From contig JAEKLF010000066.1 of NCBI GenBank assembly GCA_019509985.1, positions 1-43,520 on the forward strand: 43,520 nucleotides of DNA, written 5' to 3'. The notes under the pieces are model-generated. The model did not search any database, was not told the DNA's origin, and saw only the letters and a list, made by a program, of their open reading frames with translations. The position numbers were made by a program, and so were the translations under genes. This stretch comes from Burkholderiales bacterium (GTDB lineage: Bacteria > Pseudomonadota > Gammaproteobacteria > Burkholderiales > Burkholderiaceae_C). This document shows positions 1 to 7,803 of this stretch, one piece after another; the stretch's first letter is position 1; each line of letters starts with the position of its first letter.

Positions 1-954
1 ATCATCGACGCCTCTGCGATGGCCCAGACCTTCGCGGCGCTGGCCACGGGCCTGCAGCGCTTCCGGCCCGAGCTGCACCACTGCGGCGTCGTGGCCAACC
101 GCGTCGGCAGCCCGGCGCACGGCCGCATGGTCGGCGAGGGCCTGCCCGACGACCTGCCCTTGATCGCCGCGCTGCCACGCGACGCCGGCCTGAGCCTGCC
201 CGAACGGCACCTGGGCCTCGTGCAGGCGCTGGAGCAGCCGGGGCTGGATGCCCAGCTCGACGCCTGGGCCGATGCCTGGGAGGCAGGCCTGCGGCCGGGC
301 TTCGCGTTCAGGCCGATGAGCTTCAGCGTCGAACCCGAGCCGCCGCCGCCACCGCTGTTGGCGGGCCGCCGCATCGCCATCGCCCGCGACGCCGCCTTCG
401 GCTTCATCTACCCGGCCAACGTCGACCTGCTGCGTGCCCTCGGCGCCGAGCTCGTCTCCTTCTCGCCGATTCGCCATGAGCCGCTGCCCGCCTGCGACGC
501 GCTGTGGCTTCCCGGCGGCTACCCCGAGCTGTATGGCGAGGCCTTGAGCACCCACCCGACGCTGGCTGCAGCCCTTGCAGCGCACGTCGCCGCGGGCAAG
601 CCGCTGCTGGCCGAGTGCGGCGGCATGCTGGCCCTGCTGGATGAGTTGACCGACGCCGAGGGCCGGGCCCACAAGATGGCCGGCCTGATGCCCGGCAGCG
701 CCCGCGTGCAGCCGCGCCTGGCAGCCCTCGGCCTGCAGTCCCTGGACTGGCCCGAAGGCCCGCTGCGCGGCCACAGCTATCACTATTCGACGCTGGAGAC
801 GCCGCTCGCGCCCATCGCCCAGGCCAGCAACCCCAACGGCGGCAAGACGGCGGAGGCGCTGCACCAGCAGGGCTCGCTGCGCGCGAGCTACGTGCATCAC
901 TACTTCCCGTCCAACCCCGAGGCCGTCGCGGCCTTCTTCGGGACCCGGCCATGA
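1..954 (+). CDS. cobB: Cobyrinate a,c-diamide synthase, C-terminal part (5' end outside window)
   Basis: Amidates the a and c side chains of (hydrogeno)cobyrinic acid using ATP and glutamine. The frame is open from base 1, so the N-terminal part of the ATPase domain lies outside. The visible 317 residues hold the end of the dethiobiotin-synthetase-like domain and then a class I glutamine amidotransferase domain: GGYPELYGEAL, the nucleophile Cys in LAECGGML (visible residue 206), and a C-terminal YVHHYFPSNP. These fit CobB/CbiA. The stop overlaps the bluB start (ATGA), so the genes are translationally coupled at the head of a cobalamin operon. CobQ is a relative, but the order of motifs and the separate cobQ at 4412 make CobB the better call. 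Confidence 0.93.
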   Translation: MIDASAMAQTFAALATGLQRFRPELHHCGVVANRVGSPAHGRMVGEGLPDDLPLIAALPRDAGLSLPERHLGLVQALEQPGLDAQLDAWADAWEAGLRPGFAFRPMSFSVEPEPPPPPLLAGRRIAIARDAAFGFIYPANVDLLRALGAELVSFSPIRHEPLPACDALWLPGGYPELYGEALSTHPTLAAALAAHVAAGKPLLAECGGMLALLDELTDAEGRAHKMAGLMPGSARVQPRLAALGLQSLDWPEGPLRGHSYHYSTLETPLAPIAQASNPNGGKTAEALHQQGSLRASYVHHYFPSNPEAVAAFFGTRP

Positions 955-1598
955 GCCGCCAGTTCGATGCCGCGGCCCAGGCGGGCCTGTACGAAATCCT
1001 GGCCGCGCGGCGCGACTGCCGCCACTTCCTGCCCGGCCCGCCGCTGCCCGACGAGCAACTCGACCGCCTGCTCCAGGCCGCCCATCAGGCCCCTTCGGTC
1101 GGGCTGATGCAGCCCTGGCGCTTCATGCGCCTGCCGGGCCAGCGCTGGCGCGAGCGGCTGGCGCCACTCGTGCAGGCCGAGCGCCTGGCCACGGCCACCG
1201 CGCTCGGCCCGCGGGCTGATGAATTCCTGCGCCTGAAGGTCGAAGGCCTGCGCGATTGCGCGGAGCTGCTCGTCCTCATCCTCGCCGCCGATGACGGCAC
1301 CGTGTTCGGCCGCCGCACGCTGCCGCAGGAGATGGCGCTGTGCTCGGCCGGCGCCGCGGTGCAGAACCTCTGGCTGGCGGCGCGGGCCGAGAACCTCGGC
1401 CTGGGCTGGGTGTCGATGTTCGACCCCGAGGCCCTGGCCAGCCTGCTGCGCCTGCCCGCCGGTGCCCGCCCGCTGGGCCTGCTCTGCCTCGGCCCCGTGC
1501 CGAGCTTCTACGACTTGCCGATGCTGGAGCAGGAAGGCTGGCGCCGGCGCCGCCCCCTGCAAGACCTGCTGATGGAGCCTCCCGACCATGGACATTGA
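951..1598 (+). CDS. bluB: 5,6-dimethylbenzimidazole synthase
   Basis: BluB cleaves reduced FMN with oxygen to make 5,6-dimethylbenzimidazole, the lower ligand of cobalamin. The 215-residue protein has the nitroreductase-like fold signatures of the family: RRDCRHF near residues 20-26 (FMN phosphate binding), APSVGLMQPWRF near 45-56, and GLGWVSMFDPEAL near 150, which separates BluB from ordinary nitroreductases. The start is the ATG overlapping the cobB stop. It overlaps cobO by 11 bases. Its presence implies oxygen-dependent synthesis of the lower ligand. Confidence 0.94.
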   Translation: MSRQFDAAAQAGLYEILAARRDCRHFLPGPPLPDEQLDRLLQAAHQAPSVGLMQPWRFMRLPGQRWRERLAPLVQAERLATATALGPRADEFLRLKVEGLRDCAELLVLILAADDGTVFGRRTLPQEMALCSAGAAVQNLWLAARAENLGLGWVSMFDPEALASLLRLPAGARPLGLLCLGPVPSFYDLPMLEQEGWRRRRPLQDLLMEPPDHGH

Positions 1599-2157
1599 AC
1601 AACCGCCCGTCGACCGCGAACGCGTCGTCCCCACCGCCGAGCGCCGCGGCCTGGTCCTCGTGCACACCGGCGACGGCAAGGGCAAGAGCACGGCCGCCTT
1701 CGGCCTCGCGCTGCGCGCCCACGGCCGCGGCAAGGCCGTGCGCATCTACCAGTTCATGAAGGTGCCCAGCGCTCGCTTCGGCGAACACCGCGTGTTCGAG
1801 CAGCTCGGCGTGCCCATCGAGGGCCTGGGCGACGGCTTCTCGTGGAAGAGCAAGGACCTGGAGCACTCGGCCCAGCTCGCGCGCGACGGCTGGGCCAAGG
1901 CCGAGGCCGCGATCCGCGCGGGCGAGCACTTCCTCGTCGTGCTGGACGAGATCATGTATCCGCTGCGCTATGGCTGGGTGCCGCTGGAGCCGGTGCTGCA
2001 AGCCCTGCGCGAACGGCCGAGCCACGTGCACGTCGTGCTGACCGGCCGCGGGGCGCCGCAGGAGCTGATCGACGTGGCCGACACGGTCACCGAGATGACC
2101 ATGGTCAAGCACCACTTCAAGGCCGGCGTGCCGGCGCAGCGGGGGATCGAGGATTGA
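1588..2157 (+). CDS. cobO: Cob(I)yrinic acid a,c-diamide adenosyltransferase
   Basis: Transfers the adenosyl group from ATP to the cobalt of corrinoids (CobA/CobO/BtuR family). The 189-residue protein is of normal length. The P-loop GDGKGKST is at residues 28-35, followed by a conserved core (YQFMKVPSARFGE, LVVLDEIMYPLRYGW, LTGRGAPQELIDVADTVTEM). It starts inside bluB at ATG 1588 and ends three bases before the next start. The C-terminal MVKHHFKAGVPAQRGIE is the usual family tail. Confidence 0.95.
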   Translation: MDIEQPPVDRERVVPTAERRGLVLVHTGDGKGKSTAAFGLALRAHGRGKAVRIYQFMKVPSARFGEHRVFEQLGVPIEGLGDGFSWKSKDLEHSAQLARDGWAKAEAAIRAGEHFLVVLDEIMYPLRYGWVPLEPVLQALRERPSHVHVVLTGRGAPQELIDVADTVTEMTMVKHHFKAGVPAQRGIED

Positions 2158-2159
2158 AT

Positions 2160-2489
2160 GTGTTGGTGATCTGCACGACCTGCGCCGGCGGCCAGGGCCA
2201 GGCCCTGCTGGAGGCCGTCGAGAACGAGGCCCTGGCACGCGACTGGCCGCTTCCCATTCGCGGCCAGGCCTGCATGGCCGCCTGCAAGCAGAGCTGCACG
2301 GCGGCGCTGCAGGGCGTGGGCAAGCACAGCTATCTGTTCGGGCAGCTGGCGCCCGACGCGGCCTGCGTCGCAGCGCTGCTGGCCGTGGCCGCCCAGCATG
2401 CCGAGCCGGGTGATGGTCTGCTCGCCTTGGACCGCCGCCCCGACCGCCTCAAGAGCGGCCTGGTGGCACGGCTGCCACCGCTGCCATGA
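2160..2489 (+). CDS. DUF1636 family putative metal-binding protein
   Basis: A 109-residue protein that starts VLVICTTCAGG and contains a second Cys cluster, QACMAACKQSCTAAL, as in the DUF1636 family, whose members are often found in cobalamin clusters. The function is not established; a small-molecule or metal role is inferred from the cysteines (five within about 50 residues). The start is taken as GTG 2160, because GAGG lies 8 bases upstream; TTG 2154 is the alternative. The ATG at 2158 is in a different frame. The stop overlaps cbiB (ATGA). Confidence 0.8.
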   Translation: MLVICTTCAGGQGQALLEAVENEALARDWPLPIRGQACMAACKQSCTAALQGVGKHSYLFGQLAPDAACVAALLAVAAQHAEPGDGLLALDRRPDRLKSGLVARLPPLP

Positions 2490-3403
2490 ACCTGCTGCTG
2501 CCGTTGGCCATGGGCGTGGCCTTGGCGGTTGACCGCCTCGGCGAACCGCCCGCCTGGGCGCACCCGGTCGTGGGCATGGGGCGCTATCTGGGGCTGTTCC
2601 GGCTCACCCGGCTGCCCGCCGCGCTGGGCTTCATCGCCGGCGCGCTGGCCTGGCTGGCCGGCGCGGCCGCGGTGGGCTTCATCGCGCTGTGGCTGGAGGG
2701 CTGGGTGCTGATCGCGCTGCAGCCCTGGGCGTCGCCGCTGCGCCTGGCCGCTGCCGCCGTGCTGATCGGCCTGCTGCTCAAGCCCCTGCTCGCCTGGCGC
2801 ATGCTGGCCGACGAGGCGATGGCCGTGGAGGCCGCGTTGGGCGAGTCGCTGAACGCCGGCCGCGCGCGGCTGTCGCGCCTCGTCAGCCGCGACACGTCGG
2901 CGCTGACGGAGACCGAGGTCCGCGAGGCCGCCGTCGAGACGCTGGCCGAAAACCTCAACGACTCGGTCATCGCGCCACTGTTCTGGTTCGCCATCCTCGG
3001 CCTGCCCGGCGCGGCGATCTACCGCTTCGCCAACACGGCCGACGCGATGTGGGGCTACCGCGATGAGCGCGAGTGGTGCGGCAAATGGGCCGCACGGGTG
3101 GACGATGTGCTGTCCTGGCTGCCGGCACGGCTGACGGCCCTGGTACTGCTGCCGCCGGCGCTGGGCACGTTGCTGCGCGAAGCACGCCGCACGCCCTCGC
3201 CCAACAGCGGCTGGCCGATGGCGGCGATGGCGCTGCGGCTGGATGTGCGCCTGGGCAAGCCGGGCGTCTACACGCTGCACGCTGGCGGGCGGCCCGCCGA
3301 GGCCGGCGCCGTGCAGGCCGCCTGCACCGTCGCCCGGCAGGCCGTCATCGCCGGCGCCGTGCTGATCGCCGCGCTGGCCTGGGCCGTGAGGATGCCCGCA
3401 TGA
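2486..3403 (+). CDS. cbiB: Adenosylcobinamide-phosphate synthase
   Basis: An integral membrane enzyme (called CobD in the Pseudomonas nomenclature) that joins aminopropanol phosphate to adenosylcobyric acid. The 305-residue protein has several hydrophobic segments and the family signatures HPVVGMGRYL, RDTSALTETEVREAAVETLAEN near residues 134-155 and NDSVIAPLFW. The C-terminal MALRLDVRLGKPGVYTLH is also typical. It overlaps both neighbours by ATGA, which suits channelling with CobC, the maker of its aminopropanol phosphate substrate. Confidence 0.95.
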   Translation: MNLLLPLAMGVALAVDRLGEPPAWAHPVVGMGRYLGLFRLTRLPAALGFIAGALAWLAGAAAVGFIALWLEGWVLIALQPWASPLRLAAAAVLIGLLLKPLLAWRMLADEAMAVEAALGESLNAGRARLSRLVSRDTSALTETEVREAAVETLAENLNDSVIAPLFWFAILGLPGAAIYRFANTADAMWGYRDEREWCGKWAARVDDVLSWLPARLTALVLLPPALGTLLREARRTPSPNSGWPMAAMALRLDVRLGKPGVYTLHAGGRPAEAGAVQAACTVARQAVIAGAVLIAALAWAVRMPA

Positions 3404-4389
3404 AGCCCTGGCAAGCCGAACACGGCGGCCCCGACGGCGGCCCGACTGTCGAGCACGACTTCTCGACGAATGCCAGCCCGCTGGGCCCGCCGGCCGCGTT
3501 GTGGCAGGCCGTGCAGCAGGCGGATCGCCAGGCCTACCCCGACCCGCAGTACGGCGCGTTGCGCCGGCGCCTGGGCGAGGCTCATAGCACCGACGCCGAA
3601 CTGCTGCTGCCCACGGCCGGCGGCGCCGAAGGCATTCGCCGCCTGACGCTGGCCGCGCTGCTCACCGGGCACCGCGAAGTCTGGGTGCCGCAGCCGGGCT
3701 TTGGCGACTACGCCGCCGCAGCGCAGGCGCTGGGCCTAGCCGTGCAGCCCTATGCCGACCCGGCCGACATCCGCCCGACGGCATCCGCCCTGGTCTGGCT
3801 CTGTGAGCCCTGCAACCCGACCGGCGCGAGCACGACAGACTGGCCCGACCTTGACGGCCATCTCGTCGCCATCGACCGCGCCTACGAGCCGCTACGCCTG
3901 CAAGGCGACGCGCCCGCGCTGCCACCCAAGGCCTGGCAACTGATCTGCCCGAACAAGGCCCTGGGCCTGACTGGCGTGCGCGCGGGCTACATCGTCGCGC
4001 CCGCGGCCGATGACGCCTGGGCGCGGGCGCAGTCGCTGGCGCCGAGCTGGGTGCTGTCGGCCGAAGGCGTGGCCCTGCTGATGCTTTGGCATGACGACGC
4101 GACGACGAGCTGGCTGGCCGACGCACGCGCCCAGTTGCGCGAATGGACCACCACCCAGCGCGCCATGCTGACCGGCGAGGACTGGCAACAGCGGCCCAGC
4201 TGCACGAACTTCTGGCTCGCCCGCCCGCCGCGGCCCGACATTGCGTTGCGCCTGCGTGAGCGCAATATCCGCGTGCGCGACGCGACCTCATTCGGCCTGC
4301 CGGGCTGGGTGCGCGTGTCGGCCCAGCCGCGCCGCGCCCAAGCCGCGCTGCAACAGGCCCTACTTGAAATCGAAAGCGAAGACGCATGA
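3400..4389 (+). CDS. cobC: Threonine-phosphate decarboxylase
   Basis: A PLP-dependent class I/II aminotransferase-fold enzyme that decarboxylates threonine phosphate to aminopropanol phosphate for the nucleotide loop of B12 (CobD in Salmonella naming). The 329-residue product has an early HDFSTNASPLGPP, the aminotransferase region EPCNPTGAS, an Asp in AIDRAYEPL, and the Schiff-base Lys in CPNKALGLTGVRAGY at residue 186. The start at ATG 3400 overlaps the cbiB stop. It is slightly shorter than usual for the family (about 330-360 residues). Confusion with HisC is excluded by the separate hisC at 18017 and by the context. Confidence 0.92.
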   Translation: MKPWQAEHGGPDGGPTVEHDFSTNASPLGPPAALWQAVQQADRQAYPDPQYGALRRRLGEAHSTDAELLLPTAGGAEGIRRLTLAALLTGHREVWVPQPGFGDYAAAAQALGLAVQPYADPADIRPTASALVWLCEPCNPTGASTTDWPDLDGHLVAIDRAYEPLRLQGDAPALPPKAWQLICPNKALGLTGVRAGYIVAPAADDAWARAQSLAPSWVLSAEGVALLMLWHDDATTSWLADARAQLREWTTTQRAMLTGEDWQQRPSCTNFWLARPPRPDIALRLRERNIRVRDATSFGLPGWVRVSAQPRRAQAALQQALLEIESEDA

Positions 4390-4411
4390 GCTCCGCACGA
4401 AGGGTGCACCG

Positions 4412-5860
4412 ATGACCGCCAAGGCAGTGATGGTGCTGGGCACGACCAGCGGCGCCGGCAAGAGCTGGCTCGCCACGGCGCTGTGCCGCTGGTATGCGCG
4501 CCAAGGGCTGAAGGTGGCGCCTTTCAAGGCGCAGAACATGAGCAACAACGCGCGCGTCGTGCCAGGGCTGGACCGTCGCATGGGTGAGATCGGCAGCGCC
4601 CAGTACTTCCAGGCCCTGGCCGCACGCCGCGTGCCCGAGGTGCGCATGAACCCCGTGCTGCTCAAGCCCGAGGCCGACACGCGGAGCCAGGTCGTCGTGC
4701 TGGGCGAAGTGGACGAGGCGCTGTCGCGCATGCCCTGGCGTGAGCGCAGCGCGCAGCTGTGGCCGCATGCCGAAGCCGCGCTGCACGAGCTGATGGCCGA
4801 GAACGATGTCGTCGTCATCGAAGGCGCGGGCTCGCCGGCCGAGATCAACCTGGCGGCCAGCGACTACGTCAACCTCGGCACCGCGCGCGCATCCCGGGCC
4901 GCCTGCCTGCTCGTCACCGACATCGACCGCGGCGGCGCCTTCGCCCACCTCTACGGCACCCACCAGCTGATGCCGAGCGACGTGCGCGCGCAGATCAAGG
5001 GCTTCGTGCTGAACCGCTTTCGCGGCGACGCCGGCCTGCTGTCGCCCGGCCCCGAGCAGTTGCAGCTGCTGACCGGCGTGCCCACCATCGCGACGCTGCC
5101 GATGTGGCGCGGCCATGGGCTGCCCGAGGAAGACGGTGTGTTTGATGACGTGGCCACCGGCAGCGGCCTGCACATCGCCGTCGTCGCCTACCCTCGCATG
5201 TCCAACCTCGACGAGTTCCAACCGCTGCGCCAGCTGCCCGGCGTGCGCCTGTCCTGGGCGCGCGAGCCCAAGGACCTGGCGGGCGCCGACTGGGTCATCC
5301 TGCCCGGCTCCAAGTCCACCGCGGCCGACCTGGCCTGGCTGCGCGAGCAAAAGCTCGATGCCGCCATCAACAGCCACACCGGCCCGGTGCTGGGCATCTG
5401 CGGCGGCCTGCAGATGCTGGGCGAGGCGCTGATCGACACCCAGGGCGTGGACGGCAATGCGCCTGGCCTGGGCCTGCTGCCGCTGGTCACCGTGTTCGAG
5501 ACGCAGAAGCTGCTGCTCGACACCGCCGTCGCCTTCGACCCGCTGGACGGCCCGTGGGCGCCGCTGAGCCTGGTGCACGCACGCGGCTACGAGATCCGCC
5601 ACGGCCGCACGCGCGCCCACCCCGCCTTCGAGGCGCCGCGCGTGGCGCTGCGCAATGCCGACGGCGAGGCCATCGGCTGGCAGGCTGGGCAAGTGCTGGG
5701 CGTCTACGCCCACGGCCTGTTCGAACAGCCGGCCGTGATGCAGGCGCTGTTCGGCCACGGCCCCGGCGTCATCAAACCTCTGGACGCCGTCTTCGATGGC
5801 CTGGCGGACTTCATTGACCTGCACTTCCAGCCGGGCAAGATCGCGGGCTTGATCGCCTGA
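4412..5860 (+). CDS. cobQ: Cobyric acid synthase, glutamine-hydrolysing
   Basis: Amidates four peripheral carboxylates of adenosylcobyrinic acid a,c-diamide. The 482-residue product starts MTAKAVMVLGTTSGAGKSW (P-loop at about residues 10-18) and has FKAQNMSNNA and RMNPVLLKPEAD, both strong CobQ signatures. The C-terminal amidotransferase domain has the nucleophile Cys330 in GICGGLQMLGEA and His434 in GVYAHGLFEQ. The gene is 22 bases downstream of cobC, with no overlap. It is the last cobalamin gene here; cobU/P, cobS and cobT must be elsewhere or upstream. Confidence 0.96.
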   Translation: MTAKAVMVLGTTSGAGKSWLATALCRWYARQGLKVAPFKAQNMSNNARVVPGLDRRMGEIGSAQYFQALAARRVPEVRMNPVLLKPEADTRSQVVVLGEVDEALSRMPWRERSAQLWPHAEAALHELMAENDVVVIEGAGSPAEINLAASDYVNLGTARASRAACLLVTDIDRGGAFAHLYGTHQLMPSDVRAQIKGFVLNRFRGDAGLLSPGPEQLQLLTGVPTIATLPMWRGHGLPEEDGVFDDVATGSGLHIAVVAYPRMSNLDEFQPLRQLPGVRLSWAREPKDLAGADWVILPGSKSTAADLAWLREQKLDAAINSHTGPVLGICGGLQMLGEALIDTQGVDGNAPGLGLLPLVTVFETQKLLLDTAVAFDPLDGPWAPLSLVHARGYEIRHGRTRAHPAFEAPRVALRNADGEAIGWQAGQVLGVYAHGLFEQPAVMQALFGHGPGVIKPLDAVFDGLADFIDLHFQPGKIAGLIA

Positions 5861-5870
5861 GGAGAAGACC

Positions 5871-6953
5871 ATGCGCCGCCTGCTGCTGACCGCCCTGCTG
5901 ACCGTCCCATTCGCCGCCCAAGCCTGGGGGCCGGATGGCCACCAGACCGTGGCGACGATTGCCGCCGGCCTCATCAAGGGCAGCCCGGCCGAGGCCCGCG
6001 TGAAAGCGCTGCTCGGCGACATCACGCTGCCGCAGGCGGCCGTCTGGGCCGACTGCGCCAAGGGCGTGTCGACCAGCCAGCACTTCAGCTACCCCTCGCC
6101 CGGCAGCTATGCCGAGTGTGCGCCGCTGGAGACGCCGGCACGCATCGCCGAGATGGCCGACTACGTGCGCCGCAACACCCACCAGTGCACCCTCGGCATC
6201 GGCGAGGACACCTGCCACAAGCAGACCCACTACGTCGACGTGGCCCTGCAGCGCAGCCGCTACCTGCTCGGCTTCACCGGCACGCGGACTGACGACGTCG
6301 TCGGCGCCATCCAGGCCGCCATCCTCGTGCTGCAGAGCAAGCCGGCGCCAGCCCAGCCCAGCTTCAAGAGCCCACGCGAGGCCCTGCTCGTGCTGACCCA
6401 TCTCGTCGGCGACATCCACCAGCCGCTGCATGTCGGCTCCATCTACCTCGACGCCCAGGGCCAGCGCGTGGACCCCGACAAGAAAGGCGGCCTGGACCCG
6501 GCCACGTTTACTGTCGGCGGCAACAGCATCTATGTCGTCTCGGCCACGCCGGTGGTGGCGGCGCCCGTGGCGCCGCCACAGGATGACAACGACGAGCCGG
6601 ACGGGCCCGTCGGCGCCGGCCACTTCGGCCCGCTGAAGCTGCACGCGGTCTGGGACGGCGTGCCGGACAAGTTCAAACCCAAGCGCGTCGACGCCGCCTG
6701 GCTGGCCGAGGCGCGCAAGGTCCGCCCCAACCAAGGCGACCCCATCGACTGGCCGGCCCGCTGGGCCACGCAGTCACTGGACCAGGCCGGCCTGGCCTTC
6801 GAGGGCCTGAAGTTCTCGCCCAAGCAGGGCTCGCATTGGACGACCAGCCTGCCGAATGGCTACAGCGCCAAGGCGGATGCGATCAAGCGGCAGCAGTTGA
6901 CGGCGGCGGGGGCGAGGCTGGCGTTTGTGTTGAAGGCGGTGTTTGCGGACTGA
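5871..6953 (+). CDS. Secreted S1/P1-type zinc nuclease
   Basis: A zinc-dependent single-strand nuclease or 3'-nucleotidase of the S1/P1 family, exported by a signal peptide cleaved after AQA, which leaves Trp as residue 1 of the mature enzyme, as the family needs to bind zinc through its N-terminus. Metal-ligand motifs seen: WGPDGHQTVATIA, VWADCAK, QHFSYPSPGS, HLVGDIHQPLHVG near residue 180 and KLHAVWDG near 255. At 360 residues it is longer than most family members; a Pro/Ala/Asp-rich stretch at about residues 217-250 separates GGNS from the LHAVWD motif. The ribosome site AGGAG lies in the 10-base gap after cobQ, so co-transcription is likely, though no functional link to B12 is known. Confidence 0.88.
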   Translation: MRRLLLTALLTVPFAAQAWGPDGHQTVATIAAGLIKGSPAEARVKALLGDITLPQAAVWADCAKGVSTSQHFSYPSPGSYAECAPLETPARIAEMADYVRRNTHQCTLGIGEDTCHKQTHYVDVALQRSRYLLGFTGTRTDDVVGAIQAAILVLQSKPAPAQPSFKSPREALLVLTHLVGDIHQPLHVGSIYLDAQGQRVDPDKKGGLDPATFTVGGNSIYVVSATPVVAAPVAPPQDDNDEPDGPVGAGHFGPLKLHAVWDGVPDKFKPKRVDAAWLAEARKVRPNQGDPIDWPARWATQSLDQAGLAFEGLKFSPKQGSHWTTSLPNGYSAKADAIKRQQLTAAGARLAFVLKAVFAD

Positions 6954-7043
6954 CGGGCTCCTCACGCGATGGCGATCCGCGGGCCGCCGCCCTCGACTTA
7001 CGCGTTGAGACCAACGTTTGATCTGTCGCTTGCCCTGCAAGCC

Positions 7044-7709
7044 TTACTCTTTGAACACCTTGACGATGAACCCGTACTCGCGGAGCTTGCTCGCCATCTC
7101 GGGCACATAGCCGTCCTTTGGCACCAATGCGGCCGCACGAGACAGATCTTGTTTCGCCAGCGCGCGATCACCCATTGCCTCGTAGGACAGGGCTCGTTGA
7201 TAAAACGCCGCACCGTAGTCAGGCTGCTTGGGAATGCCCTGGGTCATGGCTTCGACAGCTTCGCCATAGCGACCAGCCTGATGCAGCGTCTTCGCCGTGT
7301 GGTAGTAGACGGCCATGCCGGGCCCGGTGCCAGGTCCGTCTTCGTCGAACTGCCGTGCCAGTTGGAGTGCCTCGAGAGCGGCCTCCAACTTTCCTTCCTC
7401 GCGCAGGTAGGCGCCGAGCATCACGTATGGCCAAACATCCGTCGGTCGGGCCGCGAGGATGGATTGCCGCTGATCTTCTACCGCCGCGCTCCAGCGCCGC
7501 ATCTCGCGATATGACTGCGCTCTTGCCTGGAGGACGAGCGCTCTCGCTCCGGCGGGCAAGTCAAGTTTCAAACATTGAGTCAATGGCTCGATGGACTCGG
7601 CGTGGCGCTTTGCTTGCAACTCTTGGACGCCTTGTTGGCACACCGCAGGTTGAGCGCAGGCCGCGGTAGACACGAGGCCAATGACAAGTGAAAGGGCAAG
7701 GTGCTTCAT
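7044..7709 (-). CDS. Secreted tetratricopeptide-repeat protein, unknown role
   Basis: A 221-residue protein with a signal peptide (MKHLALSLVIGLVSTAACA) and at least four degenerate TPR helical pairs, for example ARALVLQARAQSYREM, WPYVMLGAYLREEGKL, AVYYHTAKTLHQAGRYGEAV and AAFYQRALSYEAMGDRALA. TPRs usually mediate protein contacts; no enzymatic motif is seen. The ATG at 7709 is preferred because the signal peptide begins there; an in-frame ATG at 7739 would add ten residues. Its base composition (about 58-65% GC in sampled lines) is lower than in its neighbours, which suggests a gene acquired later. It converges on the nuclease gene. Confidence 0.75.
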   Translation of the reverse strand: MKHLALSLVIGLVSTAACAQPAVCQQGVQELQAKRHAESIEPLTQCLKLDLPAGARALVLQARAQSYREMRRWSAAVEDQRQSILAARPTDVWPYVMLGAYLREEGKLEAALEALQLARQFDEDGPGTGPGMAVYYHTAKTLHQAGRYGEAVEAMTQGIPKQPDYGAAFYQRALSYEAMGDRALAKQDLSRAAALVPKDGYVPEMASKLREYGFIVKVFKE

Positions 7710-7803
7710 CGATAGATAACCAAGTTTCCCCACAGGCATAACGCTTGGCGAACTATGCCCATAACGCGACCGGAATTCACACGCTTTTCAACCTGGCTGG
7801 TTC

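Noticed and set aside
1..6953. Cobalamin riboswitch in the B12 operon
   Set aside because: All gaps between these genes are under 25 bases, too short for the element; if present it lies upstream of the window.
7730..7803. Possible integron attC-like site beside the TPR gene
   Set aside because: The CATAACGC strings and short dyad do not match the core RYYYAAC/GTTRRRY sites, and no integrase or cassette array is present.
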